A stretch of 64,000 bases of DNA from Aulostomus chinensis (lineage: Eukaryota; Chordata; Actinopteri; Syngnathiformes; Aulostomidae). Positions 37,753 through 50,556 of the stretch are shown here, in pieces. A program made the translations under genes and the position numbers. Location: the NCBI GenBank assembly GCA_037954235.1, contig JBBMOA010000020.1, positions 23,225,177 to 23,289,176 of the forward strand. The letters are read 5' to 3'. Under the pieces are notes generated by a model. It had not been told where the DNA came from, did no database searches, and worked only from the letters and a program-made list of their open reading frames with translations. How positions within the stretch are numbered: the stretch's first letter is position 1; every line of letters begins with the position of its first letter.

Positions 37753-38522
37753 TCAAAAAAGATTGCTTTGCTCGTCTAATTAGAAAAGCAGCATGCTTGC
37801 TTTTACATGTTGCATTCCAGGAGTCCAAAGTGCTCCCCCATGTGGCTCAAAGGTGTAGTGCAGTTTTGTTTTGTTTTGTTTTGTTTTTTTGGTGACCCAA
37901 ATCAAAATGTCAAGCGTCCCACAAGTCTGGGCCCCAAACCAGTTTTTGGGTAAGGATGACCCCTGGACTTTTATTGTTGAGAAAGGAGAAAGAACAGCAA
38001 TAATAAGAATGATAATAAATGGACAGAATAATATCAAGCAATGAAATAGAGCGCGTCCTCAGTATCTATCTGAGTACGTCCACAAATTGGATGCGTGGTC
38101 ATGAACCTTCAAGAGAGAGACGAAGATATCGAGGAAGGACGAAGAAGATTAGATAATGGATCATGATTTCCATTTTTTTCTGAGCTCAAGTGCGTGAGAG
38201 CAGCTCCAAACCACAGCCAAGAAACATGATACACTCACAGACACGCTCACAGCGCCGCACTCAAAGCGTGTACTTATCTTAGGGACTGTGTATCACTGCC
38301 ATCACTGAAGGTACTTGACAGGAGAAAACCTGCAGCTACGAGACCTGATGCATGGGTGCAGGGAATCACCGATGGATATCAGGCTTTACATGATCGATAT
38401 GTGGTGCACTCTTGAAATGACATCATCCCTGTGGGCGTCGTCCTCTCTCAGGGAAGTAGGTCAGCCTTGGACACAGGAAATGCACTTGAATAAATTCAAG
38501 GATTTGTGGTTTTGTCACCATA

Positions 38523-38771
38523 TTTAAAGGCACTGTGCGTAAGAAAGGGCAGCGTGGCTCTGAGATAGAGTGGCCGTCTGGCAACCAAAGAGTCGCTGGT
38601 TGATCCCCACTCCCCCCAGTGACCATGTCCAAGTACTGAACCCCTCCTGCTCCTGATGGCCCTGGGACGGACTGGTGACCCGTCCAGGGTGAACCCCACC
38701 TGTCACTCAATGTCAGCTGGGATAGGCTCCAGCCCTCAACAGATAAGCGGAATAGAAAATGGATGGATGGA
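38523..38771 (+). mobile_element. tRNA-like interspersed element, truncated copy
   Basis: The copy shares GTCCAGGGTGAACCCC, GTCAGCTGGGATAGGCTCCA and a GATGGATGG tail with the element at 31059-31420, but its middle part is shortened. It is non-coding. Confidence 0.65.
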
Positions 38772-38871
38772 GGAATTGGTCAGCTGTTGAATACACAAAT
38801 ATTCTACACTCCAAACAACAGGGGGCAGCACATTCCTTTTTTTTTTTTGTGTGTGTGACAATTAGAAAGAT

Positions 38872-39218
38872 GGCATCACGGTGGAGCAGTGGTCCTCCCT
38901 GTGCCCCCCATCAAGAAGGTTGTGGGTGGAGCCCCGGCTGCAGCACGGGGTCTTTCTGGGTGAGTCTCCATGTTCTCCCTGTTCCTGCTGGGTTCTCTCT
39001 GGTACTCCAGCTTCCTCCACAGTCCAAAGACATCAAGAGGGACCAGGTTAATCCAGACTCTAAATTGACCGTAGGCGTGGCTGGGAGAGCCAATGGTTGT
39101 CTGTCTCTATGTGTTGGCCCTGCCATGGACTGGTGACCTGTCCAGGGGGAAGGCTGCTGGGATAGGCTCCACCCCCACCACCCTGAACAGGAGAAGAGGG
39201 GGAACATGGGGGGATGGA
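38872..39218 (+). mobile_element. tRNA-like interspersed element, diverged copy
   Basis: It begins near CATCACGGTGGAGCAGTGG and shares CACAGTCCAAAGACATCAA, CTCTAAATTGACCGTAGG and GGGATAGGCTCCACCC with the copy at 31059. It lacks a clean (ATGG)n tail. It lies about 100 bp from the previous copy in the same orientation. Confidence 0.65.
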
Positions 39219-41740
39219 ATTAGCAAGAAAGCAGCCACAGCAAAACTGAGCTATCTGAAATGTGGGGATCCTGACTGATCAGGTGGGTTTGGAACAGGTT
39301 GGGTCTGGCAGGCAAGCTGACTTTTCGCTAAGTTTAGCTCAGAGCTAACGGTGGCAGTGACAGCGACAAACACACAGTAAAACTGCCCAAAATACATCTT
39401 TTAAAGCAACATTTCCTTTTACCTAAAGAACAGCCTGCACTCTGTACTTTAGTCTGCATGTGTCTCTTTACAGCATTGCCTCATCACTCTTTCACACGGT
39501 TGTGCAAGCAGACAGTTTGCTCAAGGTAGAGTGTAACATTGTGGGTACTGTATTGCACATTTCCCATCCTACTAATAACAAAGAGGAGTCTGGGTACTAC
39601 GGTCCCTGATAGAGGCAAACATCCCCAGACTTGCCTTTTTTGTCCCTGTAATGTTTTTAAAAAAAAAATCAAAATAAACACTGACTCACATGAAGAATCC
39701 CCTCCCACTGTCGCCAGGAATCGTGTTCTTGCTGACACCTGCAGAGCAGTGCAGGCAAAGGATGAGACAAAAGAAAAAAACAAGGCTCATAATTTGCGGT
39801 TTCCTCCTGTGTTGAGTAACAAGAAGGGAAGTGGTTTTTAGAGAAGTAACCTGCTGTAGATGCAGATATTACAACAACACAGCATCTCTCGTTAAGGCTT
39901 TAGGTGCTGTTCAGCTCCTGATTGAGCCGGAAGTCCAGGAATGTTTCCATGCGGCAGGGAAACCAGGCGATTGCCGGAGGTCCCAACCTGGAAGGAGGCC
40001 TCCAGTGACCTTAAAGCCCCTTCATTCCTAAGCCTGGTCACGTGGAGGAGAGTGGAAATGCACTTATGAGCCCCAGTGCAACTGGCTTGGCGTTGTGGTG
40101 ACGAGTTTGGTTTTAGGCCCGGAGGTCAAAAATAGTGATAAAATCAAGCCCAGAACAAGAGTGGCTGCCACTCGATGTTACTTTGCTGAATCAGGTCTCC
40201 ACCACAAAAGAACGCTCATCGCCTATCAATTGACGTGCTTTCCATGGTACTGACACAAATGTGGTGTTCACGGTCACAGGTGTGTTCGTGGTCATTTCTA
40301 GTGCACAAGTCGCCTCACAGGAACTGATCACGTTACAACGCTTGAGTTCACGGTGTTCAGGTGCTTCCGGCTCTCAAGTTTGACATCAATTAGGATTCAA
40401 CTTTTCCAGAGCGTTGAAATCCAGCTCAAACACAACAGTCGACTTCTTTACTGGTAGATGGGTTTTTTTTTTGTGCTGCATTCAAAAGAAGAGTCTTGAC
40501 GACAGCGCGTCAGGTTAAAGCCGGTCAAACATTAAAGCGACCCGAACCTTTCAACCGACTGGCCTCTTCCGTTTGTACGGAGAAACAACAACAACCTGAC
40601 AAGTTACATGCTGATGAATCTAAACTCATAAACTCGGAGGAACATCCACTCACTAACGGACTTCACTTTCCTGCTGCCAATCATTAGCCCCTGGCCATGT
40701 TCCCCCAGTGGTGATGTAACTTCACTTCTGTTGACCACAAGAGTGGAACTCTGCAGTCTTCTGGGTTGTTGTACGTAAGCTCCTTCTAAGCCGGAGCGGC
40801 TCATCCCGTAACAGGAAGCTTCCTGGTGTGAGTCTCCCCAGGTATCGCCTGCCAACATGGGGCATTGTTGCGGTTGATCGGGACGCGATCGGTCCTTATG
40901 CCCTCAATTCCTGATCCTGTGCTCGTTTAGTTTGTATTTGCGCTCTCATGATTTTGACAGCTATCTGACGCCATATTTTGCATTTCAATGAGAGACTGGC
41001 GCCAAGTCCTGGTGCTGTGACACAACAGCTGGTGTTGTCGAGCCTCTCATGTATTCAAGAGGCTCAACAACGCCTGGACTATCATTTTATCTATTTTTTT
41101 TAACTTCTAGCACAATGCAGTAAAACATATAATTCCTACTTTTTAGATCTGTTACACAGACATCATGATGTTTAAAGGGTGAGTTGTTTTGCAATATATC
41201 GCAGAATTGCTGAATCGTGATACTATGATGATCAAAGTATTGCGTTGTACTTGGATGTTCCCACCTCTACCCTGTATTTTATAATACGCCATCTACTGTT
41301 TGGAGTCAGATTAAACAGTAATGACAGCAAGAAGCACGCTAATGTTCTCTGTAAATCGGTCTGTAAAACAACCCTCCATCATCTACACAACGCCACTGCA
41401 GCATTGATCTAGGACTTGGAGAGGCCGTTTACCACAGCTTTCCCCCTCTGGTCATCATCAACATATGGAAACATAAAGCTCGACATGTGCAGGCACGGTG
41501 GGTTCTCACGGACAACCACCTGAGGAATTTCACAGGCATTTTTCCCAAACGACTGGGAAGCACCTTGAACGGCTCGTTTCCAGAAAAACCTTTCCACCCC
41601 AAACCGAAACTCTGTCCGTCATGTCATCACTCCTGATGGGATTTGATATCTGCCTTCACGCTTGTTGCGTCAGGAGGGTTCTGCTGCATCCTCGTGCTCA
41701 GTCAGAAAACTCCTCTCTTTAAACCACACCTCCAGCTGAC

Positions 41741-41746
41741 TATAAA
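41741..41746 (+). promoter_or_regulatory. TATA box of the second gpr31-like gene
   Basis: TATAAA lies 314 bp before the ATG, compared with 320 bp in the first paralog. The bases just upstream (CACCTCCAGCTGAC) resemble those before the first paralog's TATA (CACCTCCTCAGGC). Confidence 0.55.
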
Positions 41747-42054
41747 TTCTTCCTCTCTCAAGAATCAGAGGCACAAACGGTTCACAGACACACTGGGAGA
41801 GGCTGGCTTCACTCCCCCCCCCTCCACTTTTTCAGCGTTGCCTCAGAATGTTTTGATGTAGACAGCCAACCCTTGACAGGACTCCAGAATCTCCGTAGGG
41901 CTCTCGGAAGGGGACTGTTGAATTTGGCGGATCATAGTGAGAAGCGAGTGAAGATTTCTGGGTCAGAGGCAGATGCAGCCATCTCCGGGACGAAGGACTT
42001 AACTTGAAAGCGACTCTCCACCAAATAAAACCTCTGCTGTCCTGCTGTGGCGGT

Positions 42055-45000
42055 ATGACTACTACAGTAGAGCACAGCACGCAAAACATGACTACAAACT
42101 CATCGATCGACGACTGCCTCACACAGAGCGATGTGACATATGTAACCCTTTCCTGCCTGATGATTGGAGAATTTGTCCTGGGTCTGCCTCTCAACCTGTC
42201 TGTCCTCTACATCTTTGTCTTCAGGTATGACAAAACACAATCCCTACTACTCCCTGTTCCTTACGCGTAACAAGTAGACCAAGAAAATCTTTCAACTTCT
42301 GTGTGCAGTCGGGCTGGGATTCACAGACTCATGATTCTTTGTACACAGTAATGATGAAAAAAAAAATCACAATTCATAGATCCTGAGATAGTTAATATAC
42401 CATGAGACATGGTGTTTATGTTCAACAGAGCAAAAATAACCATAAAAAGGCAAAAAGCAGGATTGGTTCCCAGTAGAGACTCATCAACTTGACAGCTAAG
42501 ATGAAACAACAAAGTGCAGAGTCGTAGCTCGGTGCCTCCTTCGCGATGTCCAACACAACAAGTGTCTTTTAGGAACTCACAATCAGATGTTTTTCTCGTA
42601 CAAATCAAGCTGAGAATGTAGTGGTGGCCAAGACAAGCCAGAGATACCATCTTGATAAGTGATGATGCGTGACTCATCCCCACATCAGCACTTTCCTGTA
42701 CATCTTAGTATGACAAGTATCATTAAGGTCGAAGTTCCCTTTGACCTACTGGTGCAAGTACCTTCTCTCCCCTGCAACATGATCCAACAAACGCTGCTCA
42801 CATGTGGAGCTGGTGATGTTCCCCCTGATTAACACAAGTTCAAAGTCTGATGGAGTGAATCATGCATTCAGGTACACTCATAATCAGCAGACACTCAGAG
42901 CTCTGCTCGGCCCTGTTGACATGCAAAAATATGCAGCACATTCCGTTTCAGTTTTGAGTTTCCTTCCAGGATGAAATGCTAATCGCTGCAAACATCTGCT
43001 CCAGTACTGGAGGCAGGAAAGCGTCAATGCACGGTTTGGATCTAAAGTGGTAGATTTTGTCACACCAGTGACGACTAACCAATATCTTCTGTGAAAGATG
43101 TTAACTCACCAGAAATGAGACAAAAGCAAACCCCTGCTACCCCCATAAACCATCACCGAGCACCGAGGGTGCTTCTGACCTCACAACAAACAAACAGGCA
43201 GACAAACGAGCCGACGGTCAAATATGAGAAGCAGCTGACGACCAACAGCAGATGTCTCTTTGAATGGTCAATGGGCTCGTCATCTAACAGGAATTCTAAT
43301 CTGGGCGGTGAGTCCCACACGTGCCCTCCCTGATCCACAGTCACCTCAAAGACTGCAGATGAAACAGGAACTTGAATGAGATGCTGATAATCGTCTATAA
43401 CACCGGACTTTCTGCTTCTCAAGTGTGAACGTAGAAAAAAAAAATACAGGTCATACTTTGAATTAATACAACGAGACTGTCAAACTTTCTACACACCCCA
43501 AACAATGGAGTTTTTGTACTTAAAGGTACACTTTTGAAGAATGTACCCTCAGTGGTACATTTGTCACCTCAAAAGTATAACATTGGTCTTCAAGAGGTCA
43601 GAAGAGCCTCTTCAGACTAAGAGAAAGGAGGATGACCCTGCAACTTCTATTTTTGTGTTTCTAAAGGGTTCCCTACGCTTCATTGTCCTCGTAGGTGCAG
43701 AGATTGTGATGGGGTAAAAGTGAAGCTCTATGTCTGCACCTCTGATCCTTCATGATGAACACAAACAGTGAATCCATTAACAGCTTTGCCAATAACTTCC
43801 TCTTAAGGTTCAAGTTCTGGAAGAAAAAAAGCGTCTTCCTGTTCAATATTGTGGTTGCTGATTTCCTGCTGGTGGCGTGTCTTCCTGCCAAGGCCTACCA
43901 CTACCAGCACGGCGAGCGCCGAAGTTCCAACCAAGTGGTGTGTAAGACCATGCTCTTCATGCTGTTTCTCAACCGGGGGGCCAGTATCGCCTTCCTCATC
44001 ACCTTGTCCATCGACCGCTACTTCAGCGTGGTCCACCTCGGGAGGAAGAATTTTGTCAAAGCCTTGAAGAAGTCGCCTCAGATCTCCATCATCATCTGGT
44101 TGCTCCTGCTGCCCCTCACCATACCCACCATGGTCAAAACCTTCGAGTGTTGCAACAGCCACGGCCGCGAGATCGAGACTTACTACCACGATGTGACGGA
44201 CACCTTCAGAGAGGTAGCGCTTCGGCGTCAGTTCCTTTGATCTATGACACAGACACCCAATGTCATTCAGATGGGAGCTTGAACAAAAGGCCTCAGGACA
44301 CAGCAGGTGTGGGTTGGGAAGCCCAGCGGGTCACAAGATAACCAGAAGTGAGCAGTTTTGATGTTAGAAAACATGAAAGTAGTTGGTAAAACACAATTCA
44401 GCTCTGGTGCACTTGAACATAGAGTAGCTGGCGGGGCTCAGAGGTTCCAGTGACGATACGGAGGCCGTGAAAGGCCGCGCTCGTGACTACTTTTTAAATG
44501 CCATTATCTTGTGATAATTACGAGACAATTGATCCATTATCACAATGTAAGTGCATTAAAAAAGCATTTAAAAAGGTGCAATAAAATGACAAATAATTAG
44601 TTGTGATTAAAATCTTGGGCTCTCAGGAACCAGGGCTAAGAACAACGACCGTCCTGTTGTGGTGCCTTCTCACCCTTTGGCCACACTTCCCTGAGAGTCA
44701 AAGTAAAGTATGAACAATGGTTGCATTTGTTTGCTTTGATAGTTAATCGAATAAACTCATTTCCTGAATAACAGCCCGTCATTGGCAGAAAAACAAAGTT
44801 TTTCCAGGCATCACAGCATCTCGTAGTTTTAGTTTCCCTGCAGAAAAATGCTTCCTCGTGCAGGGCAGAGCGCTCCACCCGTGCAGCGTCAACCTTTACG
44901 CACTTCTACACAATGACATCACACTTCTACCAGGACCTGTTTCTGTCGTTAAAATTAAACTTCACACACATTGCCAGAGGGTCGATGAAGCTTGAGTTCT

Positions 45001-46679
45001 AAAAGTTTTGTTTCATGTTGACATTTTATAGGCCGAGGTTTTTACAAGGGCAGTGTTCTCTGTATCACCCTATAAATCAGAATAACACCGTCAAGTCATA
45101 ACCCTATAAATCTATCTTCACCCTAATTTTCATAAAATGTTATATAATTCAGGAAGCAGATATCAAACCAGAAAGTTTGGTGTCAGTGAGCGGACCTCAA
45201 GAGGAGGTTGCTGTCTCTAAGGGTGAAAAAAAAACACTCCTTGTTTGCCTTTTAATCAAATTCTAATGAGTTGCTTTGCAAAACAATTCTGTTATTCTTC
45301 CTTATTGAACATTATACCAGTTTGGTGAATTTCTGGAGGAATGGCAATGGCCCGAGGGCCTCAATACAAAACCTGAAGAGTGTCGCTGATGTAACGGCGG
45401 GATTGCATCATGCGTCGCATTGCATGTTTACACCTCGCAATAGCGTGACAGATGGAAACACAAAGCCTGAAAAAAAAAGAGAGCACTCTCTGGACAGTAG
45501 GGTTTTTAATTTAAAGCGATCTGAACAGGAGGAACAAAGAATGGTGGTCCTCTGAGATGCCAGCACACAAACACCTGAGAGTCCCAAGGAAGCTATCAAC
45601 AAAACAAAAGAGCCCAAATTGCAAAACTGCTCTGAGTTTTTCTTGGTGTGTCTCCAGCTCGGCATTTTACCTTCCCCACTGCAGGCAACTGGGCCATCCT
45701 TTTTGTCAAACCCTGAGTTGTAGTCAGAAATGTCAAATATTTTCAGCTGCTGTTTAAATGTTTTTTGGTGAGCAGCAACACAGCTACCACAAGAGTTAGC
45801 CCAAACCCCAAACATTAAAAAAAACAAAAAAACATCAACTTTTAGGGAAATTCTCTCATTGCCCATCATCCTCAGAGCCAGAAAAGAAGATAGAGACCCT
45901 TCTCTTCTTTGTGCTAGCATATGGAGCTAAGACCCACACGAGTTAGCTTAGCACAATGAATGGTAGTGAATGGGTAGGTTAGCATACCTCAGTTTTGATC
46001 ACATCGCCTCCTCTTTGTATGCTGGTTTACACAGGATTTTAGTTTGTCCAGAAGTAGTCAGCCATGATCAGCACCTGTACAGAACGAACACTGACAGAAG
46101 GTGAACGCTGATGGGTCCTTCCATTGCCACCAGGTCACAAGTCAAACGATCATTTTGGCATCATTGAATGATGGATATTGGTGATTTTAACTCTGACCAA
46201 TTTTTCCTGCCAAGGTTGTCTTCTTCTCCCAGATCATCATCCCCTTCATCGTGCTCGTCTACTGCACTGTGCAAATTGTCAAACGGCTGAGAAAGAAGAC
46301 CGTTGGGGAGAAGGCCAAACTCAGGAGAGCCGTCTTCGTGGTCTTGTCTGTCGTGATCGTCTTCTCCATCTGCTTCCTGCCCGCCACGATCGCCCGAGCG
46401 GTGCTGCTCTATGTTCGGCTGCATGACTTGAGCGTTGCAGAGAACATCGCGGTTCAGGTCTACGACAGCCTCATGGTCCTGTCTTACATCGACTGCCTGC
46501 TGGACCCGCTGGTGTACTGTTTCTGTAACTCAGGCTTCAAAGAAGCCTACATCTCCACCTTCTGTCCGGCGTTTCTGCAGAGGAAACTGCTGAATACAGA
46601 CTTTGGCTTGGGAATGACAACTACTACGACAACAACCTCTGGACCTAGAAGAGTTTCTTTGCCAGTAGGGGACAAGTGA
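42055..46679 (+). CDS. gpr31: gpr31-like class A GPCR, paralog 2 (3 coding exons)
   Basis: Exons 42055-42224, 43808-44213 and 46215-46679 join in phase (2, then 0) to give 346 residues. The product is plainly paralogous to the gene at 32550, sharing GERRSSNQVVCK-type loop 1, MLFMLFLNRGASIAFL in TM3, SIDRYFSVVH, LPLTIPTM and FECCNSH. TM6 has CFLP and TM7 DPLVYCFC. The N terminus carries NMT and NSS sequons. The C-terminal tail has a run of seven threonines, possible phosphorylation sites. An extra intron splits the end of TM1 (FVFR|FKFW), which is uninterrupted in paralog 1. The later intron sits 8 codons further downstream than its counterpart. Function is as inferred for paralog 1, a Gi-type lipid or carboxylate receptor. 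The third-exon donor partner GAG|GTAGCG is weak but the frame and homology support it. Confidence 0.8.
42225..43807 (+). other. intron 1 of gpr31-like paralog 2
   Basis: It runs from AG|GTATGA to CTTAAG|G. The acceptor lacks a strong polypyrimidine tract. No other feature was recognised. Confidence 0.65.
44214..46214 (+). other. intron 2 of gpr31-like paralog 2
   Basis: It runs from GAG|GTAGCG to TTTTTCCTGCCAAG|GTT. It contains the second copy of the short dispersed repeat at 45925-45989. Confidence 0.65.
45925..45989. repeat. short dispersed repeat, copy 2
   Basis: It contains GACCCACACGAGTTAGCTTA, then GCACAATGAATGG and GGTTAGCATACCT, matching 37681-37752 with a few substitutions. Confidence 0.45.
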
Positions 46680-49327
46680 CGTGTCCTCTTTAAAAATGTC
46701 TCTCTGTGGGAATATCAGGAGTTAATTCAGCGGTGAAACCACTGGTCCGCCTACACTGGCTTTTCGAGCTCATCTAGTTGAGTGCATGTGGAGAAATTGA
46801 CATTTAGAAGTTCACCAAGCCTCTCTCAAGGGTGACATATGAAGCAAGACTGCCTCAACCAGAGGTAGTCCTCTGTTTGAACATCCACTGTGTCTGCTTA
46901 TTCACTTCTCATATGGGTTATTTTAAAACTATGTGTTTTTATGGACTAAAACCAATTATTCACATGAAGGTCGCACTCCAGCCGAATACTGTAGCAGAAA
47001 AAAAGGGCATTGTTGTGTTTTTTTTGTGTATCATCTAAAGTGTTTGTCATTTTAATGCTGCATTAAAAAAACAATTTTTGTTACTTTTGTTTTTTTTTTT
47101 TTACTGTTAAAGAAACTACCTTTTAAAAAAACTTTTATTATTTAGTTGGTGTTCTTCAGGAATGGTGGATGCTGTGCTGCCGCGTTCCAACCTGAAACTT
47201 GTATTTTGTAGGTAATTATTAATTAACCTGGAAGGACACTGGACAATATTTAAAACCAAGCACCCCCCCCCCACACACACACACACACACACACTCATTT
47301 AATAATCCACTAGCTGCCTTTGGCTTACAGCTAGCATTAGCATTCAACAACTCCCTAGCTCATGTTGCAGTGAAACTTGGCACACGATACGCTGGGAGAA
47401 GAGTAAGTTGTGTCCGTGGACCGGAGGTGAGGGAACATGACACACGAGTGTTCAAGTCAGCGTCATGTCACATCATGTTGCCATGTGAGCTCTTTCTTGT
47501 TGTGTCGAGTGAGAAAACACCCAGCAGCGTTGGCGAGGATGGTCGAATGCTAACCTTAGCTGCTGGCTGAAGGTAACCGATGAATCATGCGGTCCAGTGA
47601 CGTGTGTTTGTTCGTTAGCAGGGATCCCAGTCTGACCTCTGGTCCCTTCAGGTCCCTCAAACTGAGAATGACAGATTTACAGCTGTGCCATGTCTCCAAA
47701 CCCACGTGTACAGCCTTAAATTATACTCATGATATTTGATATAAAGATAAAAAATGTCAATGCCTTTCTACTTACTTACTTACACTTTTATATATAATAA
47801 CAGTTAGTGTTTCCCATAATTTTACTCTCTTCTTGTTGTTGCATCTTTATTTTGCAATGGAGTGGAAATAACCGGCATACTGAGAGTGTGCGTGGAGTGA
47901 GTACCGCGGTTGACGCCGCCACACTCCATCCCAGTGACACTTTTGACCAATCAGAGCTGTGGCAGGAAGCAGAAGCAGGACTGGGGATTGCTGGGCAACA
48001 CGAGCAGAAACACATCGTTGATCCCGAAAGTCCAAACTTATCATGTACAAATACACACAAATACAACATGAGTAAATTTACACGCTCACAGGAAGTGGAA
48101 AAAAGTCGAAGATTCGCGTACATTTACATCAAGTTGAAAGAATCTGAGGCGCTTCCTTTGTCTTTTTTTTAAATGCCTTTCAGTCTCAGAGCCCTCGTCG
48201 TCACTCGGCCAGGAAACCCGGTACCATCGGGACCTGAAACCAGTTGAACCCGTCGCCACCCAGCTGTAACCAGTCCACCACGGCTTCAGACCTCACTCAG
48301 CGCTGCACTCACCAAACAGCTCCCAGCAGCTGGAGTCTCTCAATGGTCGGAACAACACTCGCGCAACGGCGGATGATTCATGATTTCTGCTTCCGTGATT
48401 GTCAGTGGTCTGAAGAGGCCTGCGCACATTTTTGAGATAAGTTGATGATCGAAACTGAAGTACTTGTTTAGGCCAGAGATGCTGAGGGAAGATATTTGTA
48501 TATGGCTACTGTGAGTACACAGGATGCAGGTGATCGCGTGAAGAAAACTGCCTCAAACACACAATGTTCTGTGAAAATACACACCGGGCAACCACAGCCA
48601 ACCCCCCCCCCCCCCTTTATAGTGAGAAAATGTAGCCCAAATAAGAACAAAGAGCCTCCAGAACCATGTTGGAACCCGGCGCCTGCAGTGACGGCGTTGT
48701 TGAGACAACTGGTCAGATTCGCTCTTCTGATCCTTTTGAAAGCCTAGAATTAAACGAAACGATCACAAAAGCGACCACGTCCCAAACACTGAATCCCAGC
48801 ATGCATCTGTGAATGCAGCGCGACAGAGGCCACGTCAACAGAAACGTGGGGTCTTTCTTTCATGGGCCCTGGTTCCATGCAACGCTCTGGACGGCAGCGT
48901 GTTCCCATGGAAGCAGAGAAAAGCCAGGACTTATGATTATTTTTCTAGTGTTGGCACAACGAGATGATGAACTCACAACGGCTTGAATACCTCAAGACGA
49001 AGAGTTAAGTATCTTGTTACGAGACAATGAAGAAGAATCCATCTTAGATTCGAAACAGTGGAGCTTTGGACCGGCTTTAACCTGCTCTGAATGGAACCCA
49101 CGTCAACCAGAGGGACACAGTGTGTTCCCAGAGTGCTGCCCCGCTGCCGACTTCACCTGTGTGTGGACTTGGATCACCACTTGGTCCCTGATTCACACCG
49201 TTGACGCAGCCACATTAAAAAAGAACACTCTGAGGCGTCGAGGGTCTTTCGCTACGACGGAGTCTTGTGGCTGGACCGCCGGGGGAAGCCTTCATACCCC
49301 AGCAACCACAGAGGAGAGAATCATTGT
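46680..49327. other. interval between the GPCR genes and the tandem array
   Basis: No gene is supported here. It includes a poly-C plus CA tract at about 47262-47294, an ATTAAA at 47062 that might serve the GPCR paralog 2 transcript, and a poly-C run at about 48602-48616. A 121-codon open frame at 47807 lacks an ATG start and recognisable content. Confidence 0.6.
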
Positions 49328-49943
49328 TTTGCTCTGGATGTTGTCCTCTGAATAACATCTGTCTGTTTAGCTCCTGGAGAATATGGAGGATGAACTTGAC
49401 CTAAATTTAAAAAAAAAAAAACCAAACAAACTTGACCAAAAGAAAATTAGATGCTGTTCAGGATGAATCTGGTGTGCTTCTGCAGCCTAGTGGCAAAGAA
49501 GAAGCGGTACAATTAAAAATGTGGGATAAAATGGTTTTAAAGAGAAAACCAGTCTTTCCTCTCTAACGTGTCCTTGGTACAGCCAAATTTGTGTCTTCTA
49601 AAGGGCAGCAGGCAGCAGACGGAGTCAGGAGTCTCTCTGCACGACATCGGGGATGGAGCTATCTTCATCAAGCAACAAATATTTTGTTATGATTGTGAAA
49701 AACAAAGTTACAGAAAAGAACCTTTCTAGCTTATTTTAAGGACTTGTAATTAAATTTCATTGTACAGCTGCACGATGACGATGAAGACCTGACCCCCCCC
49801 AGCAGCAGATTCTTCTCTGAGGAGCTCATCGCCCAGTCCTGCAAATATTACGCTGAAATGGAGACCCCCAGCTGCAGCACGTAGTTTTTGTAAGAGATTG
49901 CTGCCCCCGACCGCCCAAACATCTTCGACGAGGTCTTTCCCTC
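49328..49943 (+). pseudogene. scrambled relic of the 3.6-kb unit
   Basis: From about 49328 to 49780 the sequence is a diverged match to the 3' part of the unit; for example CTTTCTAGCTTATTTTAAGG and ATTGTACAGCTG match 53213-53260. At about 49782 it jumps into the main ORF's dodecapeptide region (reading LTPPSSRFFSEELIAQ), then after a TAG jumps back to an earlier repeat (EIAAPD...IFDEV) before meeting the first full unit at 49944. Large deletions and two stops make it non-functional. It marks the older left edge of the array. Confidence 0.8.
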
Positions 49944-50490
49944 CACAGAATGGACCTGGCAGAGCCAAAATCTGTCTGTGCTTTTACAGGTAGTCCAACT
50001 CTGACCACATGTGGTGAGTTGGGTCTTCTGGCAACCAGTAGAATAGATTAGCGCAACAAGAGTGAGTGTGACATCGACTGACCCAAGGGTGTCAATGGGG
50101 GATGAGCCAGATACTCTGATGAAATGAATATCCGGTACAAATACTGCAGTTGTGATTAAAGGTGGTCAAAAAAATATAAATCCTATCGTAGAATTAGTGG
50201 GCAAATCCACGTCCAAGACCTCCAGAGCCTTATTTCATCACAGCAAAGCGGCCCCCTCAATGTAAAAAGGGGGTGTGGGAGGTAAAGGCTCTTGGAGGTG
50301 GGGAATGCGTCCTCTGCTACACATACAACCCTCTATGCCAAGCTAAGGCTTTCATTCCTTTGTCCTTCATAAAAATGGTGATGGACCATGGAGCAGGACG
50401 AGGGTCAGTACTGGCTCAGCGTTTCTGCGCTGGTCTGAGCTGAAAGGCCGAAGGAGGCTGTGAAGCCATGCTAACGTTTGCTAACTAAAA

Positions 50491-50556
50491 ATGCTGTTTG
50501 CTGGAGTTACCAAGTTGGGCCTCTTACTGGTTTGTGTTGTTACTGTCAGCGTGTGA
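50491..50556 (+). pseudogene. leader-like segment B, unit 1 (stopped)
   Basis: From an ATG it reads LFAGVTKLGLLLVCVVTVSV and then TGA, a hydrophobic signal-peptide-like stretch. It is paralogous to segment A (see 53464), where the same position is GGA. Identical copies occur at 54083, 57675 and 61277. The stop and missing cysteine-containing continuation suggest a dead duplicate. Confidence 0.5.

Larger units (their letters stand above)
36690..41700. other. interval between the two GPCR genes
   Basis: About 5 kb hold no recognised gene. They contain a (TTTTG)n run at 37862-37891, a short repeated segment at 37681-37752 and two tRNA-like interspersed elements at 38523-38771 and 38872-39218. 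Confidence 0.6.

Noticed and set aside
47807..48172. 121-codon frame on the plus strand
   Set aside because: It lacks an ATG start and splice signals, and its composition looks random.
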